A stretch of 64,000 nt of DNA from Verrucomicrobiia bacterium (GTDB lineage: Bacteria > Verrucomicrobiota > Verrucomicrobiia > Limisphaerales > UBA8199). Positions 26,273 through 35,862 of the stretch are shown piece by piece. The notes beneath the pieces were generated by a model. It had not been told where the DNA came from and did no database searches. It saw only the letters and a list, made by a program, of their open reading frames with translations. Where the stretch lies: positions 1 through 64,000 of the forward strand of contig DASYZB010000030.1 of assembly GCA_035946615.1 (NCBI GenBank), read 5' to 3'. Both the position numbers and the translations under genes were made by a program. How positions within the stretch are numbered: position 1 is the stretch's first letter; every line of letters begins with the position of its first letter.

Positions 26273-27010
26273 CTAGCGCAGCAGGAGCCGGGTCAGGATG
26301 TAATCAAAGATAACGATGAGCACGATGGAGTTGACCACCGCCTTGGTTACCGAGCGGCCAATTCCGCGCGGGCCTCCGATGGTAATCAAACCCTGGTGGC
26401 AGGAAACCACGCCAATAACCCAGGCGAACATGAAACTTTTGAAGACCCCGTTCACCACGTCTTTGAGTTGGACCACATTGCGCAGGGCGGAGAAAAAGCT
26501 GGTAAAGGAAATATCGATGCGATGCACGGCGGTGCTCACGAATGCGCCGCCGAGCCAGCCGACGAGGATGGAGAAGATGACCAGCAGCGGCAGGGCAGCG
26601 GCAATGGCAACCAGCCGGGGCAGCACGAGGTACTGAATCGGATTGATGTTCATGGTGCGCAAGGCATCGATTTCCTGGTACACACGCATCGAACCAATCT
26701 CAGCCGCCATGGCCGAGCCGATGCGGCCAGCAATCAGAATGGACATCATCACCGGCGCCAGCTCTTTGCAAATCGATATGCCCACCACTCCCCCAACCGC
26801 GCTCGCCAGGCCGCTATCAACCAGCACCGGGCCGGTCTGCAACGCAATGACCCCCCCGATGAAAAACGACAGGATACAAACCATCAACAGGCTGGCATTG
26901 CCGATCTCGAAAAACTGCTCAAAGACTTTCTCGCGCTGGCGCCAGGTCTGCGGCAGTGCCAGCAGTGTGCGCCAGAGCAAAATCACCATCTCGCCGATAT
27001 TCTGGAACAT
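26273..27010 (-). CDS. mlaE: MlaE-type ABC transporter permease
   Basis: A 245-residue integral membrane protein of the MlaE/YrbE family. Conserved features are 'IALQTGPVLVDSGLASAVGG', 'LAPVMMSILIAGRIGSAMAAEIGSMRV', 'EIDALRTMNINPIQYLVLPR' (quoted in part) and 'GGPRGIGRSVTKAVVNSI'. About five hydrophobic segments. It works with MlaF and MlaD to move lipids through the inner membrane. The open frame extends another 60 codons, but that part overlaps the upstream gene and is unlike the family. ATG 27010, 12 bases after the upstream stop, gives a normal length. Confidence 0.92.
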   Translation of the reverse strand: MFQNIGEMVILLWRTLLALPQTWRQREKVFEQFFEIGNASLLMVCILSFFIGGVIALQTGPVLVDSGLASAVGGVVGISICKELAPVMMSILIAGRIGSAMAAEIGSMRVYQEIDALRTMNINPIQYLVLPRLVAIAAALPLLVIFSILVGWLGGAFVSTAVHRIDISFTSFFSALRNVVQLKDVVNGVFKSFMFAWVIGVVSCHQGLITIGGPRGIGRSVTKAVVNSIVLIVIFDYILTRLLLR

Positions 27011-27021
27011 CGGTGTGAATT

Positions 27022-28323
27022 CTAGGTTTTGCCTCGAAACTCCTGCATCAAGCGGAGGACCTCCTCGCGTATGGCAAAGAGCTCGCCGCGAATTGATGTC
27101 ACCGTTTGCGCAGGCAGAAGCTTTTTGGGCGCCGCCTGGTCCAAGGCCCCTTGAGCGGCGTGGAGGTGAGACAAGGCCCGTTTGAGACAAGCCACAATGA
27201 ACGGCCCTTCGTTGAGGTCCCGGCCATAAGCCAGGCCATCGAGCGCCCCGGCCAGTTTGGCTCCCAGGGTTTGATACTCAGCGAGCAATCCGCATAGGTC
27301 CTCGTCGGCAGGTTCTTCCAGGCCCAATTCCTTGAGTTTGTCGCAAAGGGCCACCGCTCCATCCATCGCGCGCAAGGCCAGTGGATGACTGATGTAGCCG
27401 TCCTCCTTGCGCACCCAATCCAATCCCTCAGTAGAAGGCTCGGGCTGCAACTCCGGCGGCTCCTCGGCAGATGAAAATGCATCCTCAACCTCATGCTCTG
27501 CCTGGGCCGATTCAGAGACGGCTTCGGAAGCTGCCGGACTGCCCTTATCTTGCCCGGCAGACCCCCGCTCGGTTGTTTCGTTGGTTGTCTCCGGGTCTGA
27601 CCAGCCCATTTCTTTGGCTATCAGTCGGTCGCGGTCGGGGTGGTCCATGTACTTGTCCAACAACTCGGAATATTTATTGGTGCGCGCATCGCACTCGCGC
27701 ATGAACCGTTCGTAATCGAATTCGTCCCATTCCTTATCTTCAGGCGGGTGATGTTGTTGGGCGGCCAAAACTTTGCTGAGCCTTTCCATGAAACTGTTGA
27801 AACCATTGGCGGCATCGATCTGCCTTTGTTTTTCCTCCTCGGAGGTAAGCCGCCAGGCCGGCGCCGAGATGGTCAGCTTGTAGTCCGTGCTCTCGACGAC
27901 GACCCGCCCGTTGGCTTCGCTGAACCATTCCAGGTACAGGCAATTGGCGCGATGCTCGGGGACCGGCAAGCCCTGGTCCAGCCGTCGGTGAACCTCTTCC
28001 AAGGGGATATCGAATACGCGAACCTTGCGCGAGGCAGTCAGATCCCCAATAGCCCCGCGCTGCAGCAGATTCATTTCGGTGTCCAGGGCAATTGCAGGGC
28101 CGGGGTTGTCGAACGTGAGCAAACAGCCGGCGAGATCGGCAGCGGCATTGCCCTGCAAATCCAGAAGCATCGGGGCGGGCTGGCCCTTGAGCCAAATCTT
28201 ACCCCGTACCGCGCCGCGTTGCCGATTATCGATTTCGCCTCGAATAACGTTTTGGTGAATCCGCCAAGCCATAACCGCAGAGTAATCCCTGATTGCCTGA
28301 CGGCCAAGAGGATTTCTTCTCAT
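27022..28323 (-). CDS. Conserved-looking protein of unknown function in the Mla operon
   Basis: A 433-residue soluble, acidic protein without signal peptide or membrane segment. The N-terminal 180 residues look like a compact domain ('IHQNVIRGEIDNRQRGAVRG', 'LYLEWFSEANGRVVVES'), the middle (about 230-310) is disordered and Glu/Ser/Thr-rich, and the C-terminal 120 residues are helical ('AMDGAVALCDKLKELGLEEP'). I do not recognise a family. ATG 28323 overlaps the decarboxylase TGA (ATGA), indicating translational coupling. An ATG at 28272 is an alternative start. Position between the decarboxylase and mlaE suggests expression with both, but no function can be claimed. Confidence 0.72.
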   Translation of the reverse strand: MRRNPLGRQAIRDYSAVMAWRIHQNVIRGEIDNRQRGAVRGKIWLKGQPAPMLLDLQGNAAADLAGCLLTFDNPGPAIALDTEMNLLQRGAIGDLTASRKVRVFDIPLEEVHRRLDQGLPVPEHRANCLYLEWFSEANGRVVVESTDYKLTISAPAWRLTSEEEKQRQIDAANGFNSFMERLSKVLAAQQHHPPEDKEWDEFDYERFMRECDARTNKYSELLDKYMDHPDRDRLIAKEMGWSDPETTNETTERGSAGQDKGSPAASEAVSESAQAEHEVEDAFSSAEEPPELQPEPSTEGLDWVRKEDGYISHPLALRAMDGAVALCDKLKELGLEEPADEDLCGLLAEYQTLGAKLAGALDGLAYGRDLNEGPFIVACLKRALSHLHAAQGALDQAAPKKLLPAQTVTSIRGELFAIREEVLRLMQEFRGKT

Positions 28324-29447
28324 TCATTTTGGTGGACAATCTTTGCCGGGGCAAACCCGTTGAACCAGGTGGCCGACGCGCAGCTGTAGGCCCCGATGTT
28401 CTTTGCGCACACCAGGTCCTCAATTTCCAACTCCGGCAGCTCTTCCGAAAGGGAAATGGTGTCCAGCGCGTCGCACGTTTGGCCAAAAACGGCGCATACC
28501 TCCGTTTTGCCTTTTTTAAACGACTTCAAATGATATTGGCAATGATCGAAAATGATTCCGCTGAAGGTGTGATAAACGCTGTCGTCGATGTAATAGCAGG
28601 TTTTGCCGTCGCGGACCGCTTTGCCAATAATGCAGGCCACCGAGGTGGCAGCCGTCGCGACCAGGAACCGGCCCGGCTCGGCTAGAATCTGAATGTCTTT
28701 GGGGAAGAGCCGATCGATTTCGGCATTAATCTTTTTGGCCAGCGCGCTGAAAGGCTTGACGTGCCGGTCGTAGGGCGCGGGAAAACCTCCGCCAATATCG
28801 AGGATTTTGAGTTCGTGCCCGCGCGACTTGGCTTCGCGCATCACGGCCGCCGAGATGTCCAGGGCCTGGACGAAATTCTGGAAATTGGTGCATTGGCTGC
28901 CCACGTGAAAGCTGAGCCCCTCGACCGTCAGGCCCTGCTCAAAGGCCGCCAGGATCAAATCCACCGCCTCGCCCGGATGACAGCCGAATTTGGACGAGAG
29001 CTCGACCATCGAGCCTGTATTGGGCACGCGCACCCGGAGCACCACCCCCGCATGCGGCGCATAGCGTTTGATTTTGTCCAGCTCACCCGGATTGTCATAG
29101 GTGACCAGCGGTTTGTATTGGTCCAATGCGCGCAGCGTTTCCTTGGGTTTGGTCGGATTGGCATAGATGATCTTATCCCAAATAAAATCCTGCTGCTGTG
29201 CCGGAGGCAGATTTTTGATATTCTCGTAAACGAGCATGAACTCCGGCAGCGAGGCCACATCGAAACTGGCGCCGGCCTTGTACAAGGTGCGCACGATGGC
29301 GGGCTCGGCATTGGCCTTGACCGCGTAATAGGCCTGGACTTTGGGCAGATACTTTTTAAAAGCAGCGTAATTCTTCCGCAGGATGTCATGGTCGATTACC
29401 ACCAGCGGTGTGCCGTGCTGGGCTGCAATGGACTCGAGGCGTGTCAT
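28320..29447 (-). CDS. Class III PLP-dependent decarboxylase (ornithine/diaminopimelate decarboxylase family)
   Basis: A 375-residue alanine-racemase-fold decarboxylase. The PLP lysine is Lys44 in 'AYYAVKANAEP'. Other signatures are 'LSFHVGSQC', the glycine loop 'ILDIGGGFPAPY', 'AEPGRFLVA' and the catalytic-cysteine motif 'FGQTCDALD'. The last motif and the length match the eukaryotic-type ornithine decarboxylase group, not the longer diaminopimelate decarboxylases, so the likely product is putrescine (or cadaverine) in polyamine synthesis. ATG 29447 is taken as the start because homologous sequence begins directly after it. It overlaps the next gene by 4 bases and follows the helicase gene by 89 bases. 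Confidence 0.87.
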   Translation of the reverse strand: MTRLESIAAQHGTPLVVIDHDILRKNYAAFKKYLPKVQAYYAVKANAEPAIVRTLYKAGASFDVASLPEFMLVYENIKNLPPAQQQDFIWDKIIYANPTKPKETLRALDQYKPLVTYDNPGELDKIKRYAPHAGVVLRVRVPNTGSMVELSSKFGCHPGEAVDLILAAFEQGLTVEGLSFHVGSQCTNFQNFVQALDISAAVMREAKSRGHELKILDIGGGFPAPYDRHVKPFSALAKKINAEIDRLFPKDIQILAEPGRFLVATAATSVACIIGKAVRDGKTCYYIDDSVYHTFSGIIFDHCQYHLKSFKKGKTEVCAVFGQTCDALDTISLSEELPELEIEDLVCAKNIGAYSCASATWFNGFAPAKIVHQNE

Positions 29448-29536
29448 TTCCGTTTGATTGCTGCTGGCCTTTAAGGGGTTTCCAACCGCCGCACAAGAAA
29501 AATCGTCGGCCAAATCTGAGCAAAGCCAAGCAGCAG

Positions 29537-30619
29537 TTAGGCCTCTGCGACGACCAGCTCGACGATTGGAATTTCCCATTCTGTCGCCTGATAGCGCTCA
29601 CGGCGCTCTTGGTCTGTGTCCTGCTCGGCGGTTCGGCGAGCGATGGCCAATACGCGGACCTCGCGAATGGCCGCGATGCGACTGGCCCATTCCGCTTCAG
29701 CTTTGTGCGAAAGGCGGGCGACACATACGTCTCCGGCAAAAAGCCCGATGGCATCATTTTCCAGCCGGCCCGGCATCAGGTTGTCTCCCGGCTCCAAGCG
29801 CGCCAGGGCGGCATGAATGGCCGCGCCCGGGCTGAACGTTCCTGGAAATCCGAGGTGAATATCTTCAAACCCCAAAGTTTCGTAGTTCAATCGATTGGGG
29901 GCATTCAGCGATGTGTGGGCAAATTGGCGAATCATGACAGCGGGGCCGCTGAGCGCGTTGGGCAGCGCCGGCCGAATGTCCTGTCGTTCGAAAACAGCCA
30001 GCGTTCTTCGTGCGCGAGTCATTCCGACGTAGAGTGCCCGCCGGCTTTCCTCGAGCCTGGCTTGGTCCTGGTGCGCCGGCCAGGCGCCAACAACCAGGAC
30101 GTGCTCGTATTCCGTGCCCTTAGCGGCATGAACCGTGCTCAGAGTTACCCCGGCTCCGTAGTTAAATTCGCGCCGGCTTTCTGCGCACATTTCGTAGAGG
30201 AACTCCATCGCCTCATAGACCGGCAGTTCTGCATCCCCCGATTCCTGCTGCCATGTATCGAGCAATCGAAAAAGAAACCGTACCCAGGAGTTCGTGCTGT
30301 CATGACCAAACATCTGAACCGCAACCGCGGTGAGTTGTGTTGCTCGTTTCATCTGATTGCGCGCCGGCTCGAGGCGCAGCAGGAAACGCCCGAGCTCCCT
30401 TATCTGGTGCAGAGTTGGCATTTTATCTCGATGCGCCACCCACCGAATCGGAATCCCGCCCGCCTCGGCCAGGGCCCGGACGTCGGCCAATTCCCGATGC
30501 GTGCTGGATAAGACGGCGATTGGGGACCAGTCGCTCGCCCCCAATTGAAGCAAGCGACTGACCTCAGCGATAGCTGCCTGAGCTTGCGCGCGCTCATTGG
30601 CGACCCGGATTACCTGCAC
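29537..30619 (-). pseudogene. C-terminal part of the RecQ-UvrD helicase (frame-shifted second half)
   Basis: A 360-residue frame starting with GTG inside the last codons of the giant helicase gene, in another phase. It contains the missing UvrD core: 'TLSTVHAAKGTEYEHVLVVG' (motif V) and 'EESRRALYVGMTRARRTLAV' (motif VI), preceded by an alpha-helical 2A/2B region. A short C-terminal domain of about 100 residues follows. It has no motif I-IV of its own, so it cannot be a complete helicase. Joining the frames by one base at about 30619-30622 would give a continuous protein of about 1740 residues. Either the gene is broken, the junction is a sequencing or assembly error, or the two halves are made separately (GTG start). 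Confidence 0.7.
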
Positions 30620-33600
30620 CTTTCCGCGGTGATTGGGTCGCGTTGGCTGAATTCACCCCCAGCGGGCAGCATTTCCCGGCTTCGATCAATGCGGAGTGGT
30701 TGGCCGGTTTTCATTCGATCTGTATTAGCGCCAATCAATTGGTTTGCCGCTTCGATGATATAGCGTGTGGACCGGTAGTTTTCGACGAGGTAATGCACGT
30801 CGGCGTCGTAATCCTGCTGAAAACGGCGAATGAACTCGACGTTGGCGCCGCGAAACGCGTAGATATTTTGATCGTCATCGCCGACTGCCAGGATCGAAAG
30901 TTTAAGGTCCGGGTCCTCGAGGGTTCTGCCGGCGATAGCGCTGATCATCTCGTATTGCGGCTTGTCAATGTCCTGATACTCATCCACCAGAATGTATTGA
31001 TAACCTGCCAGCAGCCGGTCCCGGACTTCGTCGGCCTCCATCCCTGCGGGGGTGTTTTCGCCGCGGAGTAGCTTTATTGCGCTGGAAATGAGCGCATCGA
31101 AATCAATTCCGTTGGAATTTTTTTGGGCGCGTCCGGTAAAGGAGTAACCCAACAGCCGCATGGCCAGCCCATGATAAGTCAGAACCGTCACCCCTTTGGC
31201 ATCATCCCCGACCAACTCGCGCAGGCGTCGGCGCAACTCAATGGCAGCTTGCCTGTTGAAACAGCAGACCAGCACACTCTGGGGGCGGACGCGCTCAACC
31301 CGCAGCAGATACGCGCAACGATGAACGACGGTTTTGGTCTTGCCGGACCCGGGTCCGGCGAGCACCAGCATGTTGCGCCCGACCGGAGCGGTGACGATCT
31401 TGATCTGGACCGGATTGGCCAGGTCGCTAACAATTCCTTGGTACGATTGGGCGGTCGTGGCATGAACAAGCAAATCCGGCTTTGTGTTCAGGAACCGCCG
31501 GATGAACTCCTCTTTACCCAGGGAGAAGTAAGCCAGCACCATCCCCAGGGCCTCCTGAATCCGATCGAGGCCGCGCCGGGCGAATTCGCTCATCACGTGG
31601 ACCTGGAGGATGCGCTCCTGATAATGGTGCTCCAGAGGTTGATAGTCGCTGGGCTTGTATCTTTCACCCTTCGCTCCGGGCTGGAGGCGAATCGTCATAG
31701 CCGCCCGGAAAACGGCCAAGCCCTGCTGCAAAATAATAACCCGCTGTTCATGCAGGTACATCAGCGCCCGTTCGAGTGCCGCGGGCAGGTCTTTTAATTC
31801 CGCCCGGAGGAGGGGGTCGCGCTCGATAGCATCCTGAAGCTCCTGGAATGAGAATTCGACCAGCAAGTCCGCCTGCGCCGGGGTACCCGCTTGGACCTTG
31901 GCCAGCAGCGCATCGAGAACCAGCGAGGCCACGCGGCGGCGCTTTTCGGCCAGTTCACTTATAGCCGTCCAACTCCGCTTCACGCGCAGCCGGCAGGAAT
32001 CCTGCCCGATGTGCCGCAGCTCGATGCTGCCATAGGTGCCGGCGAACCCGCGGCCATCCTGGCTGAGGCTCTTGAGCAAAGAACGCAGGAGCTGAGTTGA
32101 GGAGTCCAGTTGCTCGTCGCACAGGCGCTGATTGACAAGCCCCAATGACAAAGGCATCCAACCCTCCGGGTCCGGTTCTTCTCTGGCCAGGACATCTACC
32201 AGCGCGCGGTCCACTCGCAGCACGTTATCCAACCGCAGCCGCGAATGATCAGCGACATTGTAGCGGATAAATGCGTTCAGGAGCATGTCCCGCTTCATCA
32301 GCCCGGATTGGGCCATGCTCCCTAGAATCTTGAGAACCTTGGCGCTTATGTATTCGGGATTGGCGGCGGTATTGGTTTTGGCGTATTCGGTGAATTCGGG
32401 CAGGAGGGCCAGTCGATCGATGGTCAATTGGTCCGAGGGCCCGCAGTTGATGACCTCGCGGAGGATGGCCATCCACAGGCGCTGTTCCTGCGGGGACAGG
32501 TTCAGCGGCTGGATTTTGGCGGCAGCTTCCTCGATGTCCTTTACCAGGGGCCTGGCTTGAAAGACCTGCGTCACGTTCTCATCGCGCTGGAGAAAATCCG
32601 CCCTCTCCAGCCAAGAGATGGCCGTGCGCACTTTGGTGTCGGCATCTCGATCTTCCAAGTCGATGCCGGTTTCGACATCCTCGTCGCGCAGGATTTCTCC
32701 GGAGGTAATGACAATCTCGCCGCGGTCGCCTTTGGCAGCTTTGCGAAGGCCGCGCAGGATTTGAGCAATATCGCGCCGGGTCAGTTGCGAGAAAGCGCAC
32801 ATGCGGAACTGGCGCTCGCAATCGGCTTCTTCAAAGAGCAGCACGCACTCAGCCGAGCGCCCATCCCGGCCTGCGCGCCCGGCTTCCTGGAGATAATTCT
32901 CAAGCGACCCGGGGGTATCGGCGTGGATGACCAACCGGACGTCTTCTTTGTCAATGCCCATCCCAAAGGCGTTGGTGGCGCAGATCACTTGGGTTTCGCC
33001 TGCCAGGAATTGGTCTTGAATCCTCTTTTTTTCAGGGGGTGTCAGCCCGGCGTGAAAATGCTCCACCCTCCAACCCTTTTCCCGAAGATACTCGGCGGTC
33101 ACTTCTGTGTCTGAGCGGGTGGCGCGAAAAACGATTGCGCTGCCCTCGGTGAGGCGTTCCGAAAGGGTATCGTGAACGCGCTCTAATTTCGAGTAATCGC
33201 TGATGGCCTGCACCTCAAATCGCAGGTTTTGACGCTCGACGCCGCCTTCATACAAAACCAAATCACGCCCCGTCTGGGTTTTGAAGTAAGCCAGAATCTC
33301 TTCCTTGACATCCTGCTTGGCCGTGGCGGTAAAGCAGGCCACTGAGGGAATCTCGACACCTTGCCTCTGTGAGAACTCGCGGATGAACCGCCCGGCATAA
33401 AGATAGTCCGGACGAAAATCGTGGCCCCATTTGGAGAGACAATGGGCTTCGTCGAAAACCCAACAGCCGATTTCCCGCTGCGAGATAGCCTCGCGAAAGG
33501 AGCGATTCCGCAATTGCTCCGGTGATACGTACAACACCGCTATATCCCCCATGCGAACCCCTCGAAGCACTTCGCCCCGTTCGAGCGGCGTTAGCAAGCC

Positions 33601-34761
33601 GTAAAGAGCAGCGGCAAATGGGGTGCCCGTGCGCCGGACTAATCCATCCACTTGGTCTTTCATCAGGGCCTGAAGGGGGGAAATGACAATCGTGAGCACG
33701 CCTCTGCGGAAATTGCGAACCAACGCAGGCAATTGAAAACAGAGCGATTTTCCGCCGCCAGTCGGCAGGAGCGCCAGCAAAGATTCGTTGCGAAGCCCTG
33801 CATCGACAATTTCCCGCTGCAGGCTGCCGCCCTGCTTGTTGAGGGGCGCGGGGCGGAAATCCTCCCAGCCAAAGAACACGCGCAACTGCTCGCGCGCGTC
33901 GTGGACTTTTCTGCAATACGAGCATTGCGCAGAGCGGCAGGGCACTTCGCGCAACCGCCGGATCAAGGCGCCTGTCGCCGGGTGCTCGAGGCGGACCCAA
34001 GGCGGCAGTACGGAGTTAGACCCCGCGATCCGCAGCCAGGCCACTGTGTAAGCCAAGGCGTGCCTTTGGGACTGTGTCGAGAGCAGACCCAAGAGCAGAC
34101 CCTCATCTGCCGGAACACTGGCACAACCCCAACGAGAGAAGACTTCACCGCAAATCTTTAGTGCCTTGGACTTGCTTGGCTTGGTTCCGCCCAGAATTTC
34201 AAAGAGCATCTCCATTCCTGACGAACAGCCATCCCCAGGGCCCTCTGCTGTCGAAAGCAAAAAGTGAAGCAGTTCGAAAATGCGCGGTTCTGTTCGTTGC
34301 AGCCCGGCAAGGGCTCGGAATTCGTCCCTAAAGAGGACGCCCGCCTGCCGGGCGTCGGCCACAGGGTCGTTCACGCTCTCCCGGACCAGCTTGTAATCTT
34401 TGACCAGCCGGTGATAGGGGTTTTCCGGGAAGCAAATGGGCGAAAGCGCCAGGGTATCGATCACCGGGAGCCGATGCAGCGCCAATCCCGGGGCGCTCTC
34501 GCGCAAAATCGGCAGATCGTGACGGAGGAGATTATGTCCCAGCAGACAAGCGGCCCCTTCTGCCAGGCGATTGAGTTCATCAAGAAACCCTGGGCCGGAA
34601 TGGCTCGCTGAATAGGTTAGAGTCGAGTCCCCTAGAAGCGCCCCAAGTTTGAGGAGTTTGCCTTGATGAGAAACTTCCAGGTCGAGCCGCAGCGCGCGCC
34701 TGAGCAATGCGTCGAGTTCATCGCGCAGTGGCGTCACGCTCTGGCCTGCTGTTAAATCCAT
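30610..34761 (-). CDS. Exonuclease-RecQ-UvrD fusion helicase (N-terminal part)
   Basis: A 1383-residue multi-domain DNA enzyme. Residues 1-150 resemble a DEDD 3'-5' exonuclease (Asp27/Glu29 in 'LDLEV', Asp82 in 'GHNLLRHDL', Asp136 in 'NDPVADA'; the usual DEDDh histidine looks like Asn131). Residues about 290-650 form a RecQ helicase: Walker A 'LLPTGGGKS' (331-339), 'VFDEAHCLSKWG', 'FTATAKQDV', 'ATNAFGMGIDKEDVR' and 'YLQEAGRAGRDGR'. A RecQ C-terminal-like region follows. From about 1120 a UvrD-type helicase starts: 'LAGPGSGKTKTVVHR', 'ILVDEYQDIDKPQ', 'VGDDDQNIYAFRG' and 'LVENYRST'. The frame stops after motif IV, and the remaining motifs lie in the next frame. It probably acts in recombinational repair or defence against foreign DNA (inference). 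Confidence 0.88.
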   Translation of the reverse strand: MDLTAGQSVTPLRDELDALLRRALRLDLEVSHQGKLLKLGALLGDSTLTYSASHSGPGFLDELNRLAEGAACLLGHNLLRHDLPILRESAPGLALHRLPVIDTLALSPICFPENPYHRLVKDYKLVRESVNDPVADARQAGVLFRDEFRALAGLQRTEPRIFELLHFLLSTAEGPGDGCSSGMEMLFEILGGTKPSKSKALKICGEVFSRWGCASVPADEGLLLGLLSTQSQRHALAYTVAWLRIAGSNSVLPPWVRLEHPATGALIRRLREVPCRSAQCSYCRKVHDAREQLRVFFGWEDFRPAPLNKQGGSLQREIVDAGLRNESLLALLPTGGGKSLCFQLPALVRNFRRGVLTIVISPLQALMKDQVDGLVRRTGTPFAAALYGLLTPLERGEVLRGVRMGDIAVLYVSPEQLRNRSFREAISQREIGCWVFDEAHCLSKWGHDFRPDYLYAGRFIREFSQRQGVEIPSVACFTATAKQDVKEEILAYFKTQTGRDLVLYEGGVERQNLRFEVQAISDYSKLERVHDTLSERLTEGSAIVFRATRSDTEVTAEYLREKGWRVEHFHAGLTPPEKKRIQDQFLAGETQVICATNAFGMGIDKEDVRLVIHADTPGSLENYLQEAGRAGRDGRSAECVLLFEEADCERQFRMCAFSQLTRRDIAQILRGLRKAAKGDRGEIVITSGEILRDEDVETGIDLEDRDADTKVRTAISWLERADFLQRDENVTQVFQARPLVKDIEEAAAKIQPLNLSPQEQRLWMAILREVINCGPSDQLTIDRLALLPEFTEYAKTNTAANPEYISAKVLKILGSMAQSGLMKRDMLLNAFIRYNVADHSRLRLDNVLRVDRALVDVLAREEPDPEGWMPLSLGLVNQRLCDEQLDSSTQLLRSLLKSLSQDGRGFAGTYGSIELRHIGQDSCRLRVKRSWTAISELAEKRRRVASLVLDALLAKVQAGTPAQADLLVEFSFQELQDAIERDPLLRAELKDLPAALERALMYLHEQRVIILQQGLAVFRAAMTIRLQPGAKGERYKPSDYQPLEHHYQERILQVHVMSEFARRGLDRIQEALGMVLAYFSLGKEEFIRRFLNTKPDLLVHATTAQSYQGIVSDLANPVQIKIVTAPVGRNMLVLAGPGSGKTKTVVHRCAYLLRVERVRPQSVLVCCFNRQAAIELRRRLRELVGDDAKGVTVLTYHGLAMRLLGYSFTGRAQKNSNGIDFDALISSAIKLLRGENTPAGMEADEVRDRLLAGYQYILVDEYQDIDKPQYEMISAIAGRTLEDPDLKLSILAVGDDDQNIYAFRGANVEFIRRFQQDYDADVHYLVENYRSTRYIIEAANQLIGANTDRMKTGQPLRIDRSREMLPAGGEFSQRDPITAERCR

Positions 34762-34864
34762 TACCCGAACATTACAGCCCCATTCCAGGAAGTCGTTTGG
34801 ATATGGACATCGCCCCCGACCAGATGCGGAAGTTTCCGTCCCAAGCTAAAACTGAGGTTCCATA

Positions 34865-35809
34865 TCACGGATGCCGGACCAAGGGCAGCAGCTCGGAGAT
34901 GTTCACCTGGCGCGCCTTTTGGGCAATGTCACCTGAGTAGCGGCTTTGCATGGAGCGCGCTTCCTCGAGCAGGGACGAGAATGCATCCTTCAATTGCCTG
35001 GTGCTGAGGGTGCGTCCACTGGTGTAATAACGCCGGGCGACTTGTCCGAGGGCATAGGTCGTTGCGAAAGCGAAGGCCGAGCCTGTCACCTCTCCCGCCA
35101 GGCCGCCCAAAAGGCCTCCGGCCAGGCCACCCGCCAAGCGGCCTACGAGCCGCCGGGTGAATCCTTCGAAAACCTGCGAGGTCAATCCAACGCCCACCGT
35201 TGCCAGGAAGTCCTTGATATGGCCGGCATCCAGTTCATAACCACAGCGCTTGCCGATTTGATAAACCATCCGCATCTGCAGCGGCACGATGGCCATGGTC
35301 GCCAATGTGTGCGGCATGATTTCCAAGGCGCCATTGAGAATGGCTGCGTTCAGAATTAAATGGTCGAGTTCCGCCTCTTTCCCAATGTCCATTATGGGGG
35401 GCGCGGCCAATGGCTGCGCGGCCATCGCTTGAGCCGCCTGTTGGTGAACGTCCGCCGCCGCTGGGTTTGTGAGCTGCAACGCCTGGCGCAAGTCGGTCAG
35501 AAATATCTGTTCGGATTCTTTCAGGACGCCATCCGCATGACAGACGCAGACGGCCATTTCATACGCCAGCGCCTTGGCAGCAGGCGCCTGCAGTTGGCCG
35601 GCGACTTGCGACAGCGACAACTTCCCACCGAGCATATCCTGGTAGGCCGAAGCCAGGTCCAGGTGGTCCTCCGAGAAACCTTGCACGATGCGCTCGATCT
35701 GGGCGCGTTCGGTTTCATCCTGTTCGCCATCGGCGAAGGCCGACAGTATGCAAACGCAAAGGATTGCCTTGTGTTCCTGCTGGTTTAAAGGTCCAGGTTG
35801 AATTGGCAT
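34865..35809 (-). CDS. TerB-like / DUF697 membrane-associated protein
   Basis: A 314-residue protein. The N-terminal half looks like a TerB/DjlA-type helical domain ('CVCILSAFADGEQDETERAQ', 'AVCVCHADGVLKESEQIFL'). After an Ala/Pro linker (about 130-150) the C-terminal half resembles DUF697: 'MAIVPLQMRMVYQIGKRCGY', 'FLATVGVGLTSQVFEGF', a Gly/Ala-rich hydrophobic hairpin ('GGLAGGLLGGLAGEVTG') and 'ATTYALGQVARRYY'. DUF697 proteins usually associate with membranes. TerB-like domains are linked to stress and tellurite responses. ATG 35809 is chosen because the longer open frame (to 35896) runs into a palindromic repeat. Function unknown. Confidence 0.75.
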   Translation of the reverse strand: MPIQPGPLNQQEHKAILCVCILSAFADGEQDETERAQIERIVQGFSEDHLDLASAYQDMLGGKLSLSQVAGQLQAPAAKALAYEMAVCVCHADGVLKESEQIFLTDLRQALQLTNPAAADVHQQAAQAMAAQPLAAPPIMDIGKEAELDHLILNAAILNGALEIMPHTLATMAIVPLQMRMVYQIGKRCGYELDAGHIKDFLATVGVGLTSQVFEGFTRRLVGRLAGGLAGGLLGGLAGEVTGSAFAFATTYALGQVARRYYTSGRTLSTRQLKDAFSSLLEEARSMQSRYSGDIAQKARQVNISELLPLVRHP

Positions 35810-35862
35810 AGGCTCATTATGGCCCAGCCTGCGTTCAGGTCCAATTGTAATCATTCCTGAGT

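Noticed and set aside
30610-30622. Programmed -1 ribosomal frameshifting in the helicase
   Set aside because: No X-XXY-YYZ heptamer in the correct phase is visible. A plain frame error or mutation is the simpler reading.
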